DNA from: Gibbula magus
Lineage: Eukaryota > Mollusca > Gastropoda > Trochida > Trochidae
Direction: 5' to 3'
DNA: 64,000 nt
Assembly (NCBI GenBank): GCA_936450465.1
Contig: OW388296.1
Span: 37,600,023 to 37,664,022, forward strand
The notes beneath the pieces were generated by a model that searched no databases, was not told the DNA's origin, and worked only from the letters and a program-made list of their open reading frames with translations. A program made the translations under genes and the position numbers. Below are positions 21,100 to 32,399 of this stretch, piece after piece (the first letter of the stretch is position 1; the number at the start of each line of letters is the position of its first letter).

Positions 21100-22200
21100 A
21101 TTTGTTATCTGATGATTGTTTGCTTGTCTATGCACACTAGATAATGACGAAGATCTATCTCGTTCTGTATCTGTCTCTTAACCTTCAATACATTGTCGAC
21201 ATGGAGGGCAGATTTAGAGTTCACACAAGTAACATCACAAAGATCAACTTCCTCGTTCACAATCCTTAATCCAATGAGAATATCACTCAGTATGAAATCC
21301 TTATCACAGTCCCACTCTTGCTCCTTCTCCCAGGTGTTAACTGCAATAGTTGGAAGGTATGGCATTAATTGTTACCGTCGGGCAAACTTGTTATCTTCAA
21401 CTACCCAAGTTGAGTCGTTAGTAAACTCAGAATGTCGGACCTGACACCGTATACACACATGGGTATATCTACAGTTGACAAAACGACACCCCATTTGATT
21501 TTGATAGTTAAGACAGATTTCTCTACCTTCCACGGATGATGGTTTTCTGTGTGGTTCACTCAATAGCGTATTCATTTCCGTCTCTTCCAGGTAGTAAAAC
21601 ATTGTGTGGTAGCATATATCTGACCAATTCTTCACAAATTCTGCCTGACTTCTTCTGTGCATATGATAAAAAAAGCATAACTGAGGGGTTGGTGTGTTGC
21701 TGGAGGTAGTCATCGGTGAATGATTGCCAATGTTTTTCTAAAAAATATTTTTAATCAACTGAATAAGTATCCTTGAGTTTGCAGATAACCCATGTGCTAC
21801 TGAATTTCTGGTTTTAATCTAGATCTAGCAGAACGAATTGATATCTTCCTTCCCGATTCTGATAAATCTAAGAGATCTTCATTTTCCTCCACTACATACG
21901 TCGGTTTGGTTATAAAGTCATGAATATACAGAGGTTTAATATTGTCACCTGCACGTTGTTGGGGGACAGTGTCTTTGTTTTCTGGGTTTGTTTGTAGGAT
22001 ATCCGACATGGTGGATGAGTCGATAGCTTCGAGAAGAGTGTTGAGTTCTGCGTTGTTAGCAAGCTTACTGTTGGTGACAGGTGTCTTGTTCTCATTCTGC
22101 AGTTGGGGTGTGGACTTGGGGCTCCGCGGGGTCACTACCGTTTTTTTCCAGCACCTTACGTTGGACCAGCTTGAGGTTAAGACTATCAATGTCACTCTTA
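21100..22200 (-). pseudogene. DIRS-like retroelement remnant: gag with CCCH finger and start of pol
   Basis: Three consecutive minus-strand pieces appear to belong together. First, an acidic/Ser-rich gag-like segment (22195-21797). Second, a segment (21713-21372) with C-x8-C-x4-C-x3-H followed by VC-x2-C-x3-H (ICLNYQNQMGCRFVNCRYTH), the CCCH-type finger seen in gag-like proteins of DIRS/Ngaro-type elements. Third, TWEKEQEWDCDKDFILSDIL and IGLRIV with NSKSALHVDNVLKVKRQIQ (21365-21105), which resembles the region just before RT in those polyproteins. RT, RNase H and tyrosine recombinase domains are absent. Frames shift between pieces. The family call rests on motif style alone. Confidence 0.5.
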
Positions 22201-22204
22201 TTTA

Positions 22205-23945
22205 GTTCCTCTGAGTTTACGGACAAGATGGTGGGGCTGGATTGTATTAAACGCTGTTGAGAAATCAACAAATAAGATTCGGGCATGATATTTGGGATAT
22301 ATATTCAAGATGATTATACAACTTATTCAACACAGTTAGAGTGGCATCTTCCACGCCACGCTTTGCACGATAGGCAAATTCTAATGGTTCCAAAATAACA
22401 TTCATAATAAAACGGGAAGCAAGAACCTCTCAAAACATTTCATGGCCACTGACGTGAGGGAAACAGGTCTATAATCATTTAGTTATATTGGTCTAGATTG
22501 TTTAGGAAATGGAATCACTGTGGAATCTTTCCATATCTACGGTATTTCATGACCATCAAGGTACAGCTTACACAATATTGGGGCTAGTTGATCAGCACAA
22601 GACTTGAGCACAATGCCTTTAATTTTAAATTATAAGGCCCAGAAGTTTTAAGTATATTAATTTTAGTAAAGCATGATTTTACATTCTATACACTAAGTGT
22701 GAGGTCATTTGTGGTATTTATCAAAATTAAAGAATCAAGTTCATTTTTTAATTCATCTGAACAATCCCTGATATCAAATCTAGCATAAAAGGAATTAAGG
22801 TCTTCAGCAAAGGACGTAGGGTCAGATGTAGCGACTCCTTCTCTCTTCTTATCATTTCCAATCATGGCCTTCAAACTATTCCACATTTTCCGAGAGTTAC
22901 CGAAGTAAAATTATTTCTCTACTTTGTTCCTATAATCTTCTTTACACTTCTTTAATTGTTAGGAAATATATTTCTGGACATTTTTAACTTCTGATAAATC
23001 CCCCGTACCATACACTATTTTCTTCCTATTAAGAAGGCTTTTCATGTCTTTTGATACCCACGGCTTATTGTTTGGGGAAATCTTTATGGTTTTACTTGGT
23101 ATTATGGAATCTACCCAAAAGTAAATATAACTTGTAATAGTGTCCGTCAGCTGATCAGGATCGGTGCTATCGGCCATCAGTGTATCCCAGTCTTTGCATT
23201 CAAAACAGCCTTGTAATTGTTGGATGGAATCTGAGTCCCAGGACTTGATTGTCTTTACTTCAGGCTTTCTTGTCTTGATGTTCTGTTTGTAGTACAGAAG
23301 GAGATGCACTGTATTATGGTCCGAAGTTTCCAGTGGGGGTTTGTCAACTGCTTTGTAGGCTCCCTTGACGTTGCCATAACACAGATACAGGGTTTTATTC
23401 CTCCTAGTTAGACAGTTCACATATTGTTCATAGTGAGGCAGACTAGACTTCATAGAACCTAACAAAAATTTAGGGGCATCCGGAGATGTATTCTCGAGGT
23501 TCTGCACATGTTTGAAAAGGAATTAAGATGAAGCTTTTGTATTGGCGCTGGGCGGAATGTACACGAGAACAAGGAATATTTGATAGAATTCTTGCAGCAA
23601 ATAATAAGGTCTAAAAGACACTGAAATCAGTTCAATGTGCGGTGTACATACGGTTTCCTTTATAGCATACTGTTTACACCAGTTTGTATTTACATACACA
23701 CACAAACCACCTCCATGATGTTCACGAGGCATCCACATCTCTATTCGATCGATGGGTACACCAAATCCCGCTAGTGATAGCGATGAATTTTCAATACTGT
23801 CATTGAGCCATGTTTCTGTGAAACACAATACACAGTTCTGTCTGAATTCATGTAAATACGAAAAACTTGGCTCTAATTCAGGAAGTTTGTTTCTTAAAGA
23901 TCTTACGTTTGACAGCAGTAGTGTTGGAAGTGGCGGCCGAAATTT
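22205..23945 (-). pseudogene. Rex1/CR1-like LINE ORF2 fragment: endonuclease and first part of RT
   Basis: On the minus strand: SNVRSLRNKLPELEPSFSYL then CFTETWLNDSIENSSLSLAG (endonuclease start), a YIPPSAN motif near 23550, GNVKGAYKAVDKPPLETSDH with the SDH motif (~23375-23320), linker NNKPWVSKDMKSLLNRKKIV, FAEDLNSFYARFD (~22830), then RT motifs LNDYRPVSLTSVAMKCFERF (~22478-22420), FAYRAKRGVEDATLTVLN (~22380-22325) and VDFSTAFNTIQPHHLV (~22266-22220). It ends there, adjoining the DIRS-like remnant, without the catalytic FADD. Several stops and shifts: inactive. Losing the 3' half is not normal LINE 5' truncation, so a later insertion or deletion removed it. Confidence 0.75.
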
Positions 23946-23949
23946 CTAT

Positions 23950-25100
23950 GTGCGTCAAAACATAAATATACATAACATAGAACATAAATTCCGGAAATGA
24001 TTTGGGAAAACATTGAAAAGTACGGAAATTTCCGAGAAGTGCCGAAGTTTAGAGGAAGTAGAACCGCTACCGTGCAATACGGAAATTGACCACGGCAACC
24101 GTATTGCACCCCTGTATTACTATCTTAAGTTTACATGGGTATATAATAAAATATATTATTAACATACATATGCCGCAATAACAATTTACAAATTGTATGA
24201 TGATTAAACTAATCAAATTTGAATGTTTCTCTTTATCTAAAAATACAATTATGTAAAGGTACATTGCAATTTAAGCATGTTGCTTTTAAATTGGGCAAAT
24301 ATTAGGATTAAACAGATATTTAGTTTAATAGATCTACTTTAAAGATAGTATACTTGAAATAAGGATTCATTACACATTCATATACAAACTTTTAGAAATG
24401 TAATGCCTGTATATCATTAAATATAATAAAACCAATAATAAACAAACACTATAACCACGTGAAATACAACTTTTGACGACTTCTGTCTCGCATACTGCAA
24501 TTGCTGACATTTGCTTGGAATATATCTCATATCCACCAATTGTCAATCATACAATCGAAATAATTTTGTATCAATATTGGAATATTATAACTCTTCAAAG
24601 CCAAATAACAAAGCTGATATTCGATATTGTTGAATATGAACAAAAAGATAACAAATGTAATCAAATTCTAATGTGATGGAACATTAAAGCATAAATTCGA
24701 TACGCAGGTGAATGCCCTTGTAATATATCGGAATTAAATGTTGAAGAAATGAATGGATGTTCAAATCGAGGAAAAATATGTCAGATTCAACATTTTATAG
24801 AGTAATACCAAACGATGATAAAGTATGATAAAAGCACAATAGGGTTAAAGAAATGATGACATTCAAGTAAATGCATAGTTAATCCTTTACAAATTTACAC
24901 AATTTAGTGTGTCAACCATGCATGACTGGAGGCAGACAAGGAGCGTTATAATGAGGAAGCATGGTAGAGTAGGACAATTTCAACATTAAATCTCTGCTTT
25001 TCTAATAAAGGTATAAAAATGATCTTTAAAATGTGTGTTGGATTTAAGTAGTTTCAGAATATGCAAATATTCTTTAGATATCTCGCAAAAAATAAAAACT
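23950..25100. other. Unannotated AT-rich stretch
   Basis: No convincing reading frame. Near 24073-24107 an imperfect inverted pair (gtgcaatacgg and ccgtattgcac) encloses a short spacer. The remainder is simple AT-rich sequence with nothing I can identify. Confidence 0.5.
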
Positions 25101-25105
25101 TGAAA

Positions 25106-25201
25106 TTCTAGAACTTTTCTAGAAACCTTCTAGAAACTATCTTGAAACTTTCTAGATACGCACTAGTAACTTTCTGGATACGCACTAGAAATTTTCTAGA
25201 A
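25106..25201. repeat. Cluster of TTCTAGAA palindromes (heat-shock-element-like)
   Basis: TTCTAGAA occurs at 25106, 25117, 25128 and 25194, with TTCTAGAT at 25150. The first three are exactly 11 bp apart. The second half is a degenerate 22-bp direct repeat (ctttctagatacgcactag). TTCnnGAA pairs are the core of heat-shock factor sites. No adjacent gene start is visible, so a fortuitous minisatellite is equally possible. Confidence 0.5.
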
Positions 25202-25237
25202 TGTTAGTAGAAAGAGGGTAATTTGTTTCTAACTTAA

Positions 25238-25728
25238 ATGTACATCCATTGTATTGTTGTGGGTCACATATGCCAAACGTTATAAATGATGTAAATCTTT
25301 CGAGAAGTATTGACTGTTACCGAAAATTGCCATTTTAATAATAGTCAATTTAGTATATTGACAATACAAAGGTAAAAGTGACGATTTTTTTAATCAAAAA
25401 CTGGACAATGCACCGCAGGTGGCGTGCGTCAATTGGTCAAACATTATTTTGGAAACTTATTTTCACCATACAAACAGATAACTTTTGGTTGATAGTCTTT
25501 AATAGGTCTTTTAACTAGTGTGCATTTTAATCGGACGTGTAGTTTCAGTTTCTGTACGTGTATAATGATGTTGCTCAAGTTTAATTAAAACTAGTAATAA
25601 TGATATAATTGGCTATTGGGGATGAATGTGTAAGTTGAGTGAAATTATTTTAACTGAAATTAGCACATGTCGTATGTTGGCACGTATTTCAGCAAAATAA
25701 AATTTTATGAAACACAATGCATGAATCA
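25238..25728 (+). mobile_element. TTAA-flanked MITE, copy 1 (491 bp)
   Basis: It is bounded by TTAA at 25234-25237 and 25729-25732. The ends are imperfect inverted repeats (atgtacatccattgt and acaatgcatgaatca). The interior aligns along its whole length with the element at 26359-26846, in the same orientation. No ORF. Confidence 0.75.
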
Positions 25729-26199
25729 TTAACTGCTTCACTGCTTTGAACGAGTGGAAATTCACACGGAAAACGGTTTCCCTCTTAATGTACATGTAAA
25801 TAAAGTCAAAGTAAGTATTTTAGGACTTTTGATAAATCTCGAAAAACATTCCATTTAGTACCCCTAAAACACACTTACAGATACTAATTTACAGCAGAAT
25901 ATACCATACATACTTACTGAAAAAATATAATACTTCAACCAATCCAGTAGGAATATATCTCGTGTATGCGGAACACAACAAATCTAAAATCAGCGGTTTA
26001 AAAGCAACACAAGTTCCCAAAACTTTAAAGATTGCTTCTACATATTCACAAATATCCGTTCTATTAGAACCTTACTTTGTCAAAATTTGTATTTAAGTTC
26101 GAAACGCATTATCGGCCAAAAATCTCTCACTAACGACCAGTCCCGGTTGTTTTCTCTTTAAGCCAGTGCGGTAGTGTATAATGTCACGTGGCCAGGCAC

Positions 26200-26344
26200 A
26201 CGCTAGAGCCCTGATAGGGTTGTTTATGTTGGAGGTATTTTGCAGACGAATATTTACCCACTTTTAAAGCTTATATCTGTTTATTGTCTCGGCTAATGGC
26301 TGCAATATTGCCCAAGTGGCATTAAACAATAACTCACTCACTCA
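26200..26344 (+). mobile_element. SINE-like 3' end with (ACTC)n tail
   Basis: The stretch ends gcccaagtggcattaaacaa then taactcactcactcac. A short body followed by CACT/ACTC repeats is, as I recall, common at the 3' end of retroposons in gastropod genomes. The 5' head is not recognisable. It lies directly before the second TTAA element. Confidence 0.5.
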
Positions 26345-26358
26345 CAATATCTGTTTAA

Positions 26359-26846
26359 AGGCCCATCCATTGTGTTGTTGGGGTCACATATTGCAAACGT
26401 TATAAATGGTGATACTTTATCGAGAAGTACCGACTGTTAGCAAAAACTACCGTTTTGATGATAGTAGACTAAGCATATTGACGATATGAAGGTAAAAGTA
26501 GTGATTTCTGATCGAAAACCGGACAATGCACAGCGTGTGGCGCGCGTCAATGAGTCAAACGTAATTTTGGAATCTTATTTATAACAGACAAAAAGACAAA
26601 TTTGAGTTGATAATGTTTAATAGGTAATATAACTATTGTGCATGTAAATGAGACGTGCAGTTTCGGTTTCTGCACATGAATAATGATGTTACTCAATTTT
26701 GATTGAAAACTAGTAATTATGACATATTTGGCGATTGGGGACAAATATGCAAGCTGAATGAATTTATTTGTATTGTAGACATCACATGTGGTGAGTTGGA
26801 ACGTATGAAAGCCAAATAAAATTTATGAAACACAATGGATGCACCT
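26359..26846 (+). mobile_element. TTAA-flanked MITE, copy 2 (488 bp)
   Basis: TTAA at 26355-26358 and 26847-26850. Terminal repeats are AGGCCCATCCATTGTGTT and the complement of AACACAATGGATGCACCT. The AAAGG-type start beside TTAA resembles the T2-type MITEs described in Xenopus; membership is inferred. It aligns with 25238-25728 but is visibly diverged. Confidence 0.8.
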
Positions 26847-27239
26847 TTAAGCAGACGACGCTTGGAAACAATTTTTGGCGATTTATTCACCTGAAAGTAT
26901 TGTCTATATGAATAAAAAGATTAACATTTAAAAATAAAATAATATTTATATAAGTTATTTAAGACGCACACAACATAGAGGACTAATGTGTCAGGTTTAT
27001 AGTTTGAACAGGAGTGCTGATTGCCTTCCTTATTGAGGGGGAATACGCAGGCTATTTTACAATATTAAATGGATGTTTTATCCTGAGTTGGAATATTAAG
27101 TAGCAAATGGGTTAAGATAATTCTGGTTGGCTTAGAACAGAATAAAATATTCCATCAGGTCCTGGGGCTTTTTCAATATTGAGACTCAATAAAATATTGC
27201 CAATAGTGTCATTACTAATCGTCAGTGTTGACATAACAT

Positions 27240-28109
27240 ACCGTATTCATCCTCATAAAGGCCCTCTCCTAATAAACGCCCCCCCCCCCCACCCCCTTAG
27301 CTATTTTTAACTCGCGGAAAATGACCCCTAATAAACGCCCCCCTTTTGTAGCGACTTACCTTATTGATGTTTCACTGAAGACGAGTTTTCAATCTTGCTA
27401 TCAATCTCTTATGTCTTTTGCTTCTAACAAGGAATTAGATGTGATATACGCCTTTGCTTCTAATGACGACAATAACTTCTTCATTGTGATTTAAATAAAT
27501 AATATCATGACCCGGAAATAGTGTTTATGTGGCAGGGTGAGATGAAAGTGTTCCTACTGGCTTCGGCTAATAGGATATCCCTTTAGCTCAACTAGTAGAG
27601 CGCAGGACTATCACCCGGAGGTCCCGGGTTCGATTCCCACTGGAGGTGATCTCACAATCACTACTGCTACATTACATACTCGTTCTGCACCATGTGCTTA
27701 TCAGCTGATTGTGTTTATGCTGCCGTTTATTGGTGGTTATATTTAGATTCCTAGCGAACTAACGTTTCATTGGATAAGAGTAATGACGCGACAAGATGGC
27801 GGATTCAATCACTCGATGTATCTTCGTGAGTTTTAATTGGTTTAAATTTCAATTGCAAATTGTGTATCAGTACCAGTTGGAATTTGATACAAATAATAAG
27901 CTGCGACATTTAACTCTTCTTTACATTTATTTCAAACACTTATTTTTATTAAAAGTCTGAAATAAGATCTATGTTTCTTTTTCTTTTAGACATCAACAGA
28001 CATTTTTTTAATAAACGCCCCCTTTTTACGATTTTTAAAGTCATTTTTATAAACGCCCCCTTTCCCCAATTTTTTAAACGCCCAGGGCTTCTATTGCGGC
28101 GAATACGGT
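27240..28109. mobile_element. Non-autonomous DNA element with AATAAACGCCCC subterminal repeats
   Basis: The ends ACCGTATTC and GAATACGGT are inverted. Inside each end are runs of (T)AATAAACGCCCCC, in the same strand sense on both sides (27272-27350 and 28009-28085), including a 13-C homopolymer at 27284. The ~870-bp element has no ORF and encloses a tRNA-like segment. Flanks show no clear target-site duplication, so the superfamily is unknown. Confidence 0.55.
27576..27650 (+). pseudogene. tRNA-like sequence (SINE head or decayed tRNA)
   Basis: An A-box TTAGCTCAACTAG with a perfect 4-bp D-stem (GCTC/GAGC) and a consensus B-box GGTTCGATTCC (27627-27637) are correctly spaced. However the acceptor, anticodon and T stems have several mismatches, so this is not a functional tRNA. 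A tRNA-derived SINE head is the most likely origin; the pol III promoter boxes may still work. Confidence 0.65.
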
Positions 28110-28600
28110 TATTGATTTCAAGGGACTTTTGGGCCAGGAACATTACATTTCTCCAAGAGAGCCAATTCTTAATATAAATTGTATATCATTACCCTTACAA
28201 GCTACATGAATGTTAAGTTTACATACTATTGTACATATGCACAATAATAAGGCTCAAAACAACCTTTTCGATCAGGGACCGGTAGTGAGAAGAGGTCCAT
28301 TGTTCAACCCCATCTCGAGGACATTAGACAACTAATCCTTGTAGTTCTCGATAACATTGAGGAGGTAGACACTACCCAAAAGCTGTCCATTGACAAAATT
28401 GAGGCTGAAGTCACCTCAATCTAAATTGTAGATTTTTTTGGATTTGTCCAAAGAAATGACTGAGATGAAAAAACACTCAAATTGATTATCTTTCCGTGAT
28501 GAGGTGTCCACCTTGCGAGCAGATGTAGACTATGTAATGTTGAATGCTCCGATGTGAGGCAAGAGCCCTAGGAATAATTTCTGAATTATTGTATAGAGAA
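28110..28600. other. Unannotated stretch
   Basis: Degenerate words near 28360-28520 (for example tgaggctgaagtcacctcaa and gagcagatgtagactatgta) hint at an old coiled-coil or ORF1-like coding remnant on the plus strand, but no frame can be followed. Nothing else seen. Confidence 0.35.
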
Positions 28601-30600
28601 TGAATTTAGGAACAATGCACTGCAATTCTAAACCAAGAAATGCAAAATCCCCAAGTTCTAATCCTAGACCCTCCGCCATTATTGTTTCTCTCTTTTATAT
28701 GAATGACAGGTTCACTGTATTTATTCAAAGTAAAATTTACAGCTGTTTGCGTTAAGATTTTTCTTAAGTCATTTTTATAAAACCGATTTTGGCTACTTTC
28801 TGGAAGAGCATCACCGGAGGGGGAAGAGCTTAAGCGTCGATCCCCTTCCCCTCTAACGAGAGTGCGTCCAAGTGACATAGATCGGAGACTGAATTTTGAA
28901 AAGACACAACCAAGTTCACCAGGGGAGATCCGAACCCCAGTTGATTCCAGTTGTCTACAACCAGCTGCAGGTGGCATCAAAGGACCGTCCAACAGGGTAA
29001 GGAGCAGAGGAGAAAGACCCGGAGAAAGACCATGCGTCAAGTTAAGTGGTACTGACTCGTGGTTCCTCGGCACGCCCGCTCTTCTCGAAAGCCATCTTCA
29101 ACCACCTTCGAAGACTGACATGAGTAGGCAAGGATGGCGTCATTACCTGGCCCTGAACGACGGTAGTCGAGGGGAACAATCACCTGGAATGTCTCGCTCG
29201 CTCGGAGAGTACAAGGTCAACCTCAGCATCCTGGGATGTATGTCTAAGAAGTTACGACTCCTGAGTGAGCCTCGAGTCGCTAGACAAGGCTGGATGCTTA
29301 GCCATGTACGTTTGGTCCCTTAGGGACCTACGTACCACAGTGACTCAGGCGAAGAAATCAGTGGAAGAGAGAAAGGCCCAGTCATCACAGAGATTTTTCT
29401 CCTCGCACAAGGGCTTACATTTCCTGCATAGGAAACGTGGATGCCTCTGCGCCGACTTCCAGCCTCCACAGTTGGTGCAAGAGGCTGTGAGCATGGCGGA
29501 GCTAAGGACGAATGGCAAAAGATGAAGATGAAGATGAAAGATGCGAGAGGCGTACACTAGCAAAGGGTGTAAGGCGACACGCCAACAGAAGCTGAAGACA
29601 ACTTGTTAAACAAGAGCTGACGACAGTGGTCACTAATGAGAAAGGAAGACCGCTAGGTGTACAAGGCAAAAGACGGACGCAACACTTTATAGCGAGAACA
29701 GTCTGATAGCGAATGTCGTAAGACAACTCACTGGCGTAGGACAGAGCGGCGCTATAGCAAAAGTTTGATAGCAAACGTATGGAAGCAATCTGAGGCCGCA
29801 GGCTACTCACTAGTGAGAGGTGAAGAACACTCACTGCATGCAGGACAAATGACACAAGCTAAGTGAGAGTCAACTCACTCGTAAGAGGTGAAGACCATTC
29901 ACTGCCGCTGGGATGGATTAATCACACTAAAAAGAGTGTCGTTCAATAGCAACGACGAAGGCTATCAGAAGAAAAAGTAGCAACTCACTGGAGAGGGGTG
30001 TGTGTCAGAAGGAGTGAGACGTAGAGGATACACAAGGTGAGAGATGAAAGCACGCTTATAGCGACAGTCTCCGCTAACCAATGTCAACAGACAGATCACC
30101 AGCGGAGGACATAGACATGCTTAAGTGTGGGCCCATCGATAGGGAGTTACCTGGAGCCGAAACAACGTAGACAATCTGAGGGTCCGTAGTCAACACACTA
30201 AGGGGTCAAGTCGACTCACCAAGCGAGAGGCAGCGACCTCAGTTGCATACCATTGAAACTATCGGAAGGCGGAGGCAAACACTAGGGAGTGGCAACTGTC
30301 GGAAGGTACAAAGACGAAGCCGTGCAAAACAACAAGCCCGACGAGAGAGGTGAGTTGAGCAAGTGACCCGAGCAGCACCTGCATCACGCGAGCGGCATGA
30401 GAAAGGAGTTCAAGCCTAGCGTATGTCACCTCAGCCACTCAACATAAACAAAAACGTTAGAGAACAACACACTAGAGATACTAACAAATACCTCCACGCT
30501 CGAAAAAACCCAAGGGAAGGATTTTACCATCCCCGACACTTAGTCGAAGTTTTGTCTGTGTTAAGGTTGGATTAACCCCTGCCTGAGGAGGCAAGGCATA
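28600..30600 (-). other. GC-richer island, probable decayed retroelement
   Basis: Composition changes abruptly from AT-rich flanks to near-balanced sequence for 2 kb. On the minus strand a 155-codon frame (29073-28606) and a 72-codon frame (29563-29345) are open. The latter has ASCTNCGGWKSAQRHPRFLC then RKCKPLCEEKNLCDDW, a Cys/His pattern reminiscent of zinc-binding gag-like segments. Frames between them are broken. The right half (29560-30600) is non-coding, with recurring words such as actcactagtgagaggtgaa and ggtgaaga.cactcac. I read this as a retroelement leader plus gag remnant, but no RT or LTR pair is visible, so the assignment is weak. Confidence 0.35.
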
Positions 30601-32095
30601 GAAGGTCTAGTCAACAGATATGTATTTAAATAATATATATTTTATTCCCTTTAATTCAGTATTTATTACGAATAATAGTTACAAATTATCAGTTCATATT
30701 TTAGTTGAAAACAAATATAATTAAAACTACTATTCCCTACAATTTTGTAAATAAGACTATTCCAAACATTGAATTACATATTTTACAGTTCATAAAGAAG
30801 CAGGTGCCTGTAGGTCACATTACTCAATCGACAGAAGAGTTCTAATGTTTCTAAAAAGAGGGATTTCCCATGGTTATGAATATAGTTATGAGTAAAACTT
30901 AATTCTTAGCTAAAAGTAGGTCTAACAATACTCATAAATGAACTCCTAGATATAACTTTGTGTGAAATTTGGGGTTTTAAGAGGGTTTTTTTCTATGAAT
31001 CTTCATAAATACGGGCCATTGGCCCGTACTAAAATGACTTAAGTCTAAAATAAGTTTTGACTAAAGATGTTTAATTTGTCTCAGTCGCATGCATAAAAAG
31101 TCTTCAAGTTCAGTTTTCCTTCTTTTTTACTTTAATTTTAAGACTTAAGGCTTAATTTTTAGCTCCTAAGTTACATATTGCTGCTTTACACGGATACGGA
31201 CAAAATGGCAAATCGAATTATTTATTTATTATTATTTATAGAAGAGTTTGTTATCTATTGTTATCTACTAGTGACTGTTATTGTTCCACCATTGTCACAT
31301 TTATCATATTAATTTATTCACATTACATACATTGATTTAAATTTCTTACTGGTTCCTCTTCAGTCATATTGAAATAATAGGAGGGAATTCAAACATTAAA
31401 GGAGTATTTGCTAGTCTCGAATGTTAAATACTTCCAATGGAAGTCACCATTGCTGGTACCCCCCTGCATTAGCAGTTAAAATTCACCCTTGGACTAAAAA
31501 TCACAAACGATTAGGTACACATAATAATATACATAAACGTAATTATTTCAAATTCACATTTAGCATGATGCTATCCATTTATAAATTGAGCATAGCTTAA
31601 ATTTGCTCACGATTCCATTAATATTTTCTTGACTGCTCCCCATATGGCCTGATCACGACTTACTTCGTCAGAGTGTTTGGTTTTTGAAATTTGTTGAATG
31701 ACTGTTTTCACTTACCTTGCTACACAACAGTATTCGTTGTCAATTTCGCCACAGCAGCTGAAAGCACATTGTTTTTTACTAAACCGAAGAAGACTACCGG
31801 GTGATGGCTTTGATTGACACAAAACACAAAGGGTTTCTGAAACACACAGATAAGGACAATCACACTTAAACTATAAAAAGAGCCATTTGTTCTGTAGCTC
31901 ATCAGGCTTTAAATGATAATAAATGATAAATATTACACATAAAAATTCTTAGACCCTCAATTTTAAGTTTTCAAGTTTCTACAACCATCCCCAAAGCACA
32001 TGTTCGAACTCACATATTTGGAACTACCTCCCTGGACTGACTGAAGTGAAGAGCACATAAAATCTCAAGAGTACTATTCAATAGTTTTTTTTAGG
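30601..32095. other. Unannotated AT-rich stretch
   Basis: Nothing but short random frames and scattered direct words. No repeats, inverted termini or domains recognised. Confidence 0.5.
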
Positions 32096-32284
32096 TTGTG
32101 ATCCTGCGATCCATATTTGGGGTCACAGGGTCATCAAATCAACAATTAAGAATCCCCATTGACCAGCTATTCTGTACACCAGTTTTCATCATTTTAGAGC
32201 GTTTGGTACTGGAGAAGAAGATGAACATAGTTTATTTAGGTCGTGACCCCTGTGACCCCTATTGTTGGTCACACATAGTCAACC

Positions 32285-32351
32285 ACCTCGTGAATATGTG
32301 TGATAACCATCTAGCGGTACGTGAGATGGTTATCACAGATATTCACGAGGT
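32285..32351. repeat. 67-nt near-perfect hairpin
   Basis: Arms of 28 nt (left 32285-32312 starting acctcgtgaatat, right 32324-32351 ending atattcacgaggt) pair with one mismatch around an 11-nt loop agcggtacgtg. This is far more stable than nearby sequence. It could be a precursor-microRNA-like fold or the palindromic core of a small transposon. Adjacent repeats of gtgacccctgtgacccct (32233-32250) and aggtcaaggtca support a repeat origin. Confidence 0.75.
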
Positions 32352-32399
32352 CAAGGTCATTATTTCACATACACTACATGGTTATGATTAATTAACCCT

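Noticed and set aside
27576..27650. Functional tRNA gene
   Set aside because: Only the D-stem pairs fully; acceptor, anticodon and T stems have several mismatches.
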